This document shows, piece after piece, positions 58,604 to 64,000 of a DNA stretch of 64,000 nt; positions within the stretch are counted from its first letter, which is position 1, and each line of letters opens with the position of its first letter. The notes below the pieces were generated by a model. The model was not told the origin of the DNA and did not search any database. It was given only the letters and a program-made list of their open reading frames with translations. The DNA lies in the NCBI RefSeq assembly GCF_000801105.2, contig NC_079515.1, positions 7,192,001-7,256,000 of the forward strand, read 5' to 3'. The DNA is from Raphanus sativus (Eukaryota > Streptophyta > Magnoliopsida > Brassicales > Brassicaceae). The translations under genes were made by a program, and so were the position numbers.

Positions 58604-58611
58604 GAATATCC
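58604..58611 (+). promoter_or_regulatory. P1BS-type PHR1 site, proximal
   Basis: GAATATCC fits GNATATNC and is about 250 bp before the PAP17 ATG, a position usual for functional P1BS elements. PAP17 is a known phosphate-starvation gene in Arabidopsis. Confidence 0.6.
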
Positions 58612-58859
58612 TTCAGCATCTTCTGACCGCACCTTTTTTCAATTAACCTTTAATATATTTTTTCGGTTTTAAAAAGCATTTCTTCTCCCTCCCTCCCTCC
58701 CTCCTTCCTCATCAATCATCACCATTCTCCCTTCTCTTCATTGCTTCGCATCTCAACCAAACTCCTCTCTATTTCTCCGCACAATAACAATATATTAGAG
58801 ATAGAGAAAGACAGATTTGTATAACATACACCGTAAGCGTTACAAACGAACAACTAAAC

Positions 58860-60065
58860 ATGAATTCTCGTCGTTCGTTAACATCCGCTACGGTGGCGAC
58901 TCTGTATTCTCTATTGTATATCTGCACCACCACGAACGGTGAGCTTCCGAGATTTATCGAGCCGGCGAAGAGCGACGGTTCCGTTAATTTTATAACCATC
59001 GGAGACTGGGGTCGCCGTGGCGACTTCAACCAGTCTAAAGTAGCTTATCAGGTACGGGGCCCATTTCATTACCGTAACTGAAACTTCTTTGTAACTTCCG
59101 TCCTCGTACATTAATAACAATTGCTTTTTTCTAACTAAACATTTTTAAATTAATTTTTATTACAGATGGGAAGAGTAGGAGAAAAGATAGGTTTAGATTT
59201 CGTGGTATCTACGGGAGATAACTTCTACGACAATGGATTGTTTAGTGAATACGATCCCAACTTCAAAGAATCTTTCTCTGATATCTACACTGCTCCAAGT
59301 CTCCAGAAACAGTGGTACAGTGGTATATATATTCACAAACCTTTTGTTACATTCTTGTTTTCTAACCAAAAATCTTTGTATTAAACTGAAAAAACAATAT
59401 CGATTGCAGTCTTGGGGAACCATGATTACAGAGGTGATTCAGAAGCTCAGCTAAGCTCTGTTCTCAGAGAAATCGACAGCCGTTGGATCTGTCTCCGATC
59501 ATTCGTCGTGGACGCAGAGTTAGTCGAGATCTTCTTCGTCGACACCACTCCTTTCGTTAAAGAATACTACACAGAAGAAGACGGTCACACGTACGACTGG
59601 CGCGCGGTCCCATCTCGCAACTCTTACGTCAAGTCTCTCCTCCGTGACCTCCAGGCTTCCTTAAAGAGATCCAAGGCCACGTGGAAGATCGCCGTTGGTC
59701 ATCATGCGATGAGAAGCATCGGTCACCATGGAGACACTAAAGAGCTCGTCGAGGAGCTTCTTCCGATAATGAAAGAGAACGGTGTCGATCTTTATATGAA
59801 CGGACACGACCATTGTCTCGAACATATCAGCGACGAAGACAGCCCTATTCAGTTTCTAACGAGCGGTGCTGGTTCCAAGGCTTGGAGAGGAGATCTTGAC
59901 CCGACGACCAACGATCCCAAGTCTGTGAGATTCTATTACGATGGTCAAGGGTTCATGTCTGCTAGATTCACTCCCTCAGATGCAGAGATTGTCTTCTACA
60001 ATGTCTTTGGTGAGGTTTTGCACAGATGGGTTACTTCTAAACAGCTTCTTCATTCCTCTGTTTGA
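58860..60065 (+). CDS. PAP17: Purple acid phosphatase, PAP17 (ACP5) type
   Basis: Low-molecular-weight binuclear metallophosphatase that releases phosphate from organic esters; in Arabidopsis it is induced by phosphate starvation, senescence and oxidative stress. Three exons (58860-59051, 59166-59322, 59410-60065) join in frame to 334 residues (family about 338). The N-terminus (VATLYSLLYICTTTNG) is a likely signal peptide. The five metal-binding motifs are all present: GDWG (about 48), GDNFYDNG (about 81), GNHDYRGD (about 119), the VGHHAMRS motif, and NGHDHCLEH. The short form, lacking the large N-terminal domain of 55-kDa PAPs, matches the mammalian-type subgroup. It ends 186 bp from the convergent DUF760 gene. 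Confidence 0.96.
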
Positions 60066-60250
60066 ATCCAAATCTGGTTCGTTTATAATTTTTTGTAACA
60101 TAACATTTAAGATCTTAAAGTTTTAGCATCCCCTATCACTCCTTAGCTAATAGCTTGTTACAATCAAAACATTATTATAAAAAAGTAATGATTCCCTTAA
60201 TAGTTAAAGTCATTTGTATTACAAGAGTACATGCACCATTATTTTTTTTC

Positions 60251-61730
60251 TTAGTTCAGTACAAAGTGGTACCTTGCATCTACATGGCTCTCAACATCCC
60301 AAAGAAACGAACCGAAAGTCACAGCCTCCAAAACAAGCCTCTTCATTCCACCGAAGCTGATCTTAATCTGCTCGTCCTTAGACGAATCAACCGTGCCGTC
60401 AGGAGCTATCACAATCTCAGGCTTACCAAACAAGGCCTCGGTGTGCTTCTCAATGATCCCAACCGCTTCTCTCGTTCTAATGGTAGCGTATCTCTGAAGC
60501 GTCTCGCTATCGAACGACATCACGTACGTCCTCAACCTTGACGGTTTAATCTCGCTACCAAACCCTTTAGCACTAACCCCACCCGCAAACGAGCCCACCT
60601 CGGGGTGAGACGACACAGCCTGAAACGTCATGTTCTCCGGCTGCTCGACGCTTGTTTCACCATCGTCCAACCCACCACCGCCGCCTGGGAGAATCTTCAT
60701 GGACTTCTCGAGCTGGAACCTCTGGTCCACCCGCTTCAAGAAGTATCCGTACATGACGGAGGCCGCGTAGACTTGACCGACTCTGAGCTTGCTTATCTGC
60801 GCGACGGAAGCAAGGTCGCCCATCCTGGGGCCGAGGATTAAGGCTAGATGGTTGTGGATCATCTCGTACATCTCGGGGGAGTGAAGTTTCTCGAGTTTTT
60901 CTACTTTGGTCGGCCAAGTATCGACACGACCAGATGGATCTGATGACGATGGGGTTACTGAAGGTACGAGTGAGACGTTAGCTTCCATGAACTTTTGAAC
61001 CACCAATGCGTATAGAATCTCTTCCAGTGTCCTTCGTCTCTCGTTCTCTTTCAACTCAGCGATTCTCCTACACAACAAAAAAAGAAAAAAAATGGTCATG
61101 ATGTTATCATTATTAAACATACACAAAGCCTCAACATCACGTCTCTATCACTTATTGGTTAGATAAAGATCGAGAGTGAAGGGTGTAAACCTGTAGAGAA
61201 CTATGTCGGTTCCGGGTAGGGACGATGCATCTTTGTTCTGTCCCTCCTCGGAGTCACGATCAGTCTGGAGCTGATCGAGCTGCTGTTCAACAGCGGCGGG
61301 GACGAGATGAGGATGGGTGAGCAGAATCTGAGACAGGAACTGACCAGCAGGAGACTTCAGCTGAAGCGGGGCGATGGGTTTAGCAGCAGAGGAGGAGGCG
61401 TCATCATTAGATGCCGAAGCTCTAACCGCAAAACTTCTCCGAGTTGTTGAGCTTTGCAACGGTCTTGAGAATCTAGCAAACGCGTTTTGCTGCAAGCAGA
61501 TGCAAAAATAAAAAAAAACTAATTAAAACGAATTTTGATTATTTAATTAAGTGAATCGAATCAAGAGTAAGAGATTCGAGACATGCCTTGAAACGAAGTT
61601 GACGTCCAGGACCAGAACTCGTGATCCCAAGGCCACTGGCTGTGAGGAACATAGATCCAGCACCGTTGTCGGGAGTTTGACGCGGTAAGACGGAAGATCG
61701 GATCAAACTCGCGGTCGCGGCGGCGTCCAT
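60251..61730 (-). CDS. Plastid-targeted DUF760 protein (At3g17800-like)
   Basis: The biochemical function is unknown. Relatives are chloroplast proteins responsive to light or UV-B in expression studies as I recall. Three exons on the minus strand (61587-61730, 61191-61489, 60251-61067) join in frame to 419 residues. The Ser/Arg/Ala-rich N-terminus (SLIRSSVLPRQ, later RRSFAVRASASND) fits a transit peptide. Two DUF760-type helical regions follow: SPAGQFLSQILLTHPHLVPAAVEQQL and RRRTLEEILYALVVQKFMEA...HLALILGPR. Downstream are QVYAASVMYGYFLKRVDQRF and a C-terminus with SFGGMKRLVLEAVTFGSFLWD. The first intron is GC-AG (AAG|GCATGT), because the nearby GT would break the frame. The gene is divergent to PYD1. 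Confidence 0.9.
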
Positions 61731-62782
61731 GTTTTACCACTGGAACGTTTGGTCGGAGAGAAGAGATAAGAATAAAACTCTGGAAAGAGAGCAACGATGG
61801 AGCAGGTAGAGAAAGTTCGAGAATGGCGAGCTGATCTAATATTCTTAGTTGGAAATTAGACTTTTTTGGTTTGGTTCTTTGACAATAATGCGAGTCTGAT
61901 CCGATTATTTATATTATTATAAAAATTAAATAACTCGGGAAAATCTATTATTTTAAAAAATTTACAATTTTTGTGACCATCAAAATTATACGATGCCGTG
62001 GTTATTGTACAACCGTGGATGTACAATACAGATATTCTCATACAGCAGTTATCGTCATTCATATCAATTTTTTAAAAAATCTCGATAGTTTAAAAAAATG
62101 TTTAAGTTTCATAATTAAGTGGAGAGCTTGTTCTAAAATTATGGGGTGATTCGGTTTACTAATTTGGTGTCTAAGCTTGGACAATGTTCTCACGTTTGCT
62201 AGACAATACTAGAGGAGTCTATGGTTTTCTAATGTATACTTTTAGACCTGTTTACTAATCTTTTTAGCATCTCTAGTCCATCTAGGCAAACTAAACGAGA
62301 AGAGTCAAATACTGCAAGGGGAATTGAAAACGATGAGAACCACCAGCAGGCTTCTGTGTCCATTTCCACTTACGTGTTGGAATACTCCTCACGTTTTGTC
62401 TGATTATTACTACTCTCTTTATGCAAAACTTAACGAGAAAAAATACAGAGACAAATTTAAGCAAAAAAAAAAAAAAAAGAGTCAAATTAACAAAGGAGTG
62501 GAAACGTCTGAGAGCCACCAACTAGCTTCTGTGTCAATTCCCACTTACACGTGTTGGATCACTCCTCAGTTTTTGTCGAATTGTGACGTATGGGCTACTG
62601 GGTCCACTAGTCCATTAGATATTCTCTCTGGGCCCATAAGCTTTGCCCAGAGCCTTTAGCCTCACGTTGGTTCGATTCCGTTACGTGTTCGCAACTTACA
62701 CAGATCTTTATTCGGCGCATATCCATATCCATCTTTCTTTCAAAGTTTTATCCACTCGGTTGATGAGAAAAAAGTTGAATAA
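61731..62782. promoter_or_regulatory. Intergenic between divergent DUF760 and PYD1, with tandem duplication
   Basis: It contains a direct duplication (about 62296-62400 and 62472-62590) with period near 175. Shared words include CTTCTGTGTC and CACTTA(CA)CGTGTTGGA. The second copy has a perfect G-box CACGTG (62548-62553), where the first has TTACGTG. TGGGCCCAT occurs at about 62630. No gene is seen. Confidence 0.5.
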
Positions 62783-63079
62783 GAGCATGCCCATTAGGGG
62801 TTCATGGGTGGGGTTCACACCCTTCCCAAAAAAAAAAATAATAAAATATATGAATAGTGATGAACCCCTCTCTCCTAAAGTTCTTTGGGATGAACCCCTC
62901 TCTCATGAAGTTCGTCACTGTAGCGCGGGCCCCACGTGTCGTGGTGGCCCGCGATTGGTCTATCTCTTTTTTTTTTTTTTTTTTTTTTTTTAAAGAAAAT
63001 CAAAAGAAAAATGGAAAAAGTTTAATAATAAAAAACTAAAAGGATGAACCCCAAGAGGGGTTCATTGATGGGGGTGCTC
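62783..63079. mobile_element. PIF/Harbinger (Tourist) MITE
   Basis: The left end GAGCATGCCCATTAGGGG and the reverse complement of the right end, GAGCACCCCCATCAATGA, form an imperfect terminal inverted repeat. TAA flanks both sides (62780-62782, 63080-63082), the expected Harbinger duplication. The internal GAACCCCTCTCTC motif is duplicated, and a poly(T) run of about 23 lies at 62969-62991. It is 297 bp with no coding capacity. Its GAGCA ends are related to those of the element at 2400-3264. Confidence 0.8.
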
Positions 63080-63082
63080 TAA

Positions 63083-63720
63083 GATACGGAAATGATTCGT
63101 TACGTTAATTTTGAATAATTAAACTACGATTAGGCCTTGATTGGTAGAGCATTAGCATTAGCATTATACTCCTTATTATCCAATCAACATTGATAATAAA
63201 AGCATTTAGAAAAGCATTTACATGATGCTAATGCTCTCCAAATGCTCTTTGCTCAATGCTCTCATATAAAGCTTTTGGAAGAGCATTTGCATTTAGAATA
63301 TATATAAATTCAAAAATAATTTTATATAATTAATTTATATATGTTTAATAATATAAAAGTTATGTTTATAATAAAAAATGATATTTTCAAAAGAACTAAA
63401 AGTTGTGATTAATTATTATTATTTTTTAAATAACAATATTTCACATTTAAAATATAATAAAATTTATATAATTACACATATCATTCATTATTTTTAATAA
63501 AAAAATAACATAATATATATTTATATCTTAAGGAACATGGGATTACTACATTATCTGTCTCAATTAATTAATTAATCTACTTCAGTTATTTCCACATGGG
63601 CAAGACAAGTCGGAACCGACCAATTACAATTAGAACATTTGATCTTACACTTTCTCCCTCTTGTCAGCTTCTTCTTCTACCTCTATTGAATTCGTTCGTA
63701 GCTTCCGTCAGAACTCACCA
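63083..63720 (+). promoter_or_regulatory. PYD1 upstream region with an AGCATT-rich inverted-repeat segment
   Basis: About 63147-63300 holds repeated AGCATTAGCATTA on the left and its inverse, ATGCTAATGCTCT, to the right. This suggests a small hAT-like MITE, but I could not define both ends or a target duplication. The remainder is an AT-rich promoter with a pyrimidine-rich leader before the ATG. Confidence 0.4.
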
Positions 63721-64000
63721 ATGGCATCCATGAGTTTCGCCTTGACTCGCTTCTCTGGGCTCTCTTCTAAAACCACCTTATCACCCGACTTCGATCACTC
63801 CTCTCGCCGCCGGAACATTCTACCTCCGAACAGAGTTGGACTTAAGATCTCTTCCTCTTCCTCTGAGCCTGATCTAAGTGTCACCGTAAACGGTCTAAAA
63901 ATGCCGAATCCTTTCGTGATCGGGTCGGGTCCACCCGGTACCAACTACACCGTCATGAAGAGAGCCTTCGACGAAGGCTGGGGTGGCGTCATCGCCAAAA
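63721..64000 (+). CDS. PYD1: Dihydropyrimidine dehydrogenase, plastid (PYD1), 5' part only
   Basis: First enzyme of uracil/thymine breakdown: NADPH-dependent reduction to the dihydropyrimidine, in plastids. The ATG at 63721 opens a Ser-rich N-terminus (MASMSFALTRFSGLSSKTTL), consistent with a transit peptide. It is followed by DLSVTVNGLKMPNPFVIGSG and PPGTNYTVMKRAFDEGWGGV, the start of the flavin-binding TIM-barrel of the dihydroorotate/dihydropyrimidine dehydrogenase family. The reading frame is open to the window edge, so 93 codons are visible out of more than 400 expected. In Arabidopsis the gene (At3g17810) follows the DUF760 gene, as here. Confidence 0.93.
   Translation, partial: MASMSFALTRFSGLSSKTTLSPDFDHSSRRRNILPPNRVGLKISSSSSEPDLSVTVNGLKMPNPFVIGSGPPGTNYTVMKRAFDEGWGGVIAK

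Larger units (their letters stand above)
57602..58859 (+). promoter_or_regulatory. PAP17 upstream region
   Basis: Spacer between the BAP31-like gene and PAP17. It contains two GNATATNC motifs (listed separately) and a pyrimidine-rich leader (TCCCTCCCTCCC, near 58687). The frame at 58449-58646 has no domain. Confidence 0.5.

Noticed and set aside
62668..62690. GGTTCGATTCCG, a tRNA T-loop (B-box) look-alike
   Set aside because: No T-stem pairing, no D-arm or anticodon arm upstream, and no acceptor stem can be folded around it.

Overview
This is nuclear DNA of a flowering plant, almost certainly Brassica or a close relative such as Raphanus. The genes are intron-rich with GT-AG splice sites, the intergenic DNA is AT-rich, and Helitron, Mutator-like, PIF/Harbinger, LINE-type and copia elements typical of Brassicaceae are present. 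Reconstructed proteins closely resemble those I recall from one stretch of Arabidopsis thaliana chromosome 3 (about At3g17700 to At3g17810). The window is therefore a collinear syntenic block enlarged by transposons. All Arabidopsis identities come from memory of the protein families, not from a search.

Layout: 1-4150 is AT-rich DNA with a Helitron 3' end and a PIF/Harbinger relic. 4152-7351 is a complete CNGC20-type cyclic-nucleotide-gated channel (11 exons). 8073-15063 is a 7-kb Mutator-like element with short terminal inverted repeats and a near-perfect 9-bp target duplication. It carries a mudrA-type transposase, a broken DUF1985/Ulp1-protease gene, dozens of short GTCGTC/GACGAC palindromes and a 680-bp hairpin-forming inverted repeat. 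17203-18799 is a NAC057-type transcription factor, and 20661-21756 an F-box pseudogene with four lesions. 22159-29238 is a gene-free mosaic of Helitron ends and tandem repeats (477-bp and 358-bp units) with a 100-N assembly gap.

30081-34710 (-) is an NRDE2-type nuclear RNA-surveillance gene. 35614-36903 is a head-to-tail pair of non-autonomous Helitrons. 37488-41370 (+) is a LisH/DYRK-type kinase, 41764-43948 (-) glutamate decarboxylase GAD5 and 44775-48703 (-) a dihydroxyacetone kinase. 49525-50530 is a GC-rich retroposon with poly(A) and a 16-bp target duplication. 51003-57601 (+) is a small BAP31-like ER membrane protein gene whose second intron holds a complete, apparently very young copia retrotransposon (51819-57258). 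58860-60065 (+) is purple acid phosphatase PAP17 with two PHR1-type sites upstream. 60251-61730 (-) is a plastid DUF760 protein, and the window ends inside PYD1 (63721-64000+).

The host genes share no single pathway; their order reflects ancestry. The most interesting material is in the mobile elements: the internal hairpin and broken protease gene of the Mutator-like element, the fresh intronic copia insertion, and the tandem Helitrons. Apart from the F-box pseudogene, I reconstructed the host genes without frame disruption (PYD1 only as far as the window edge).
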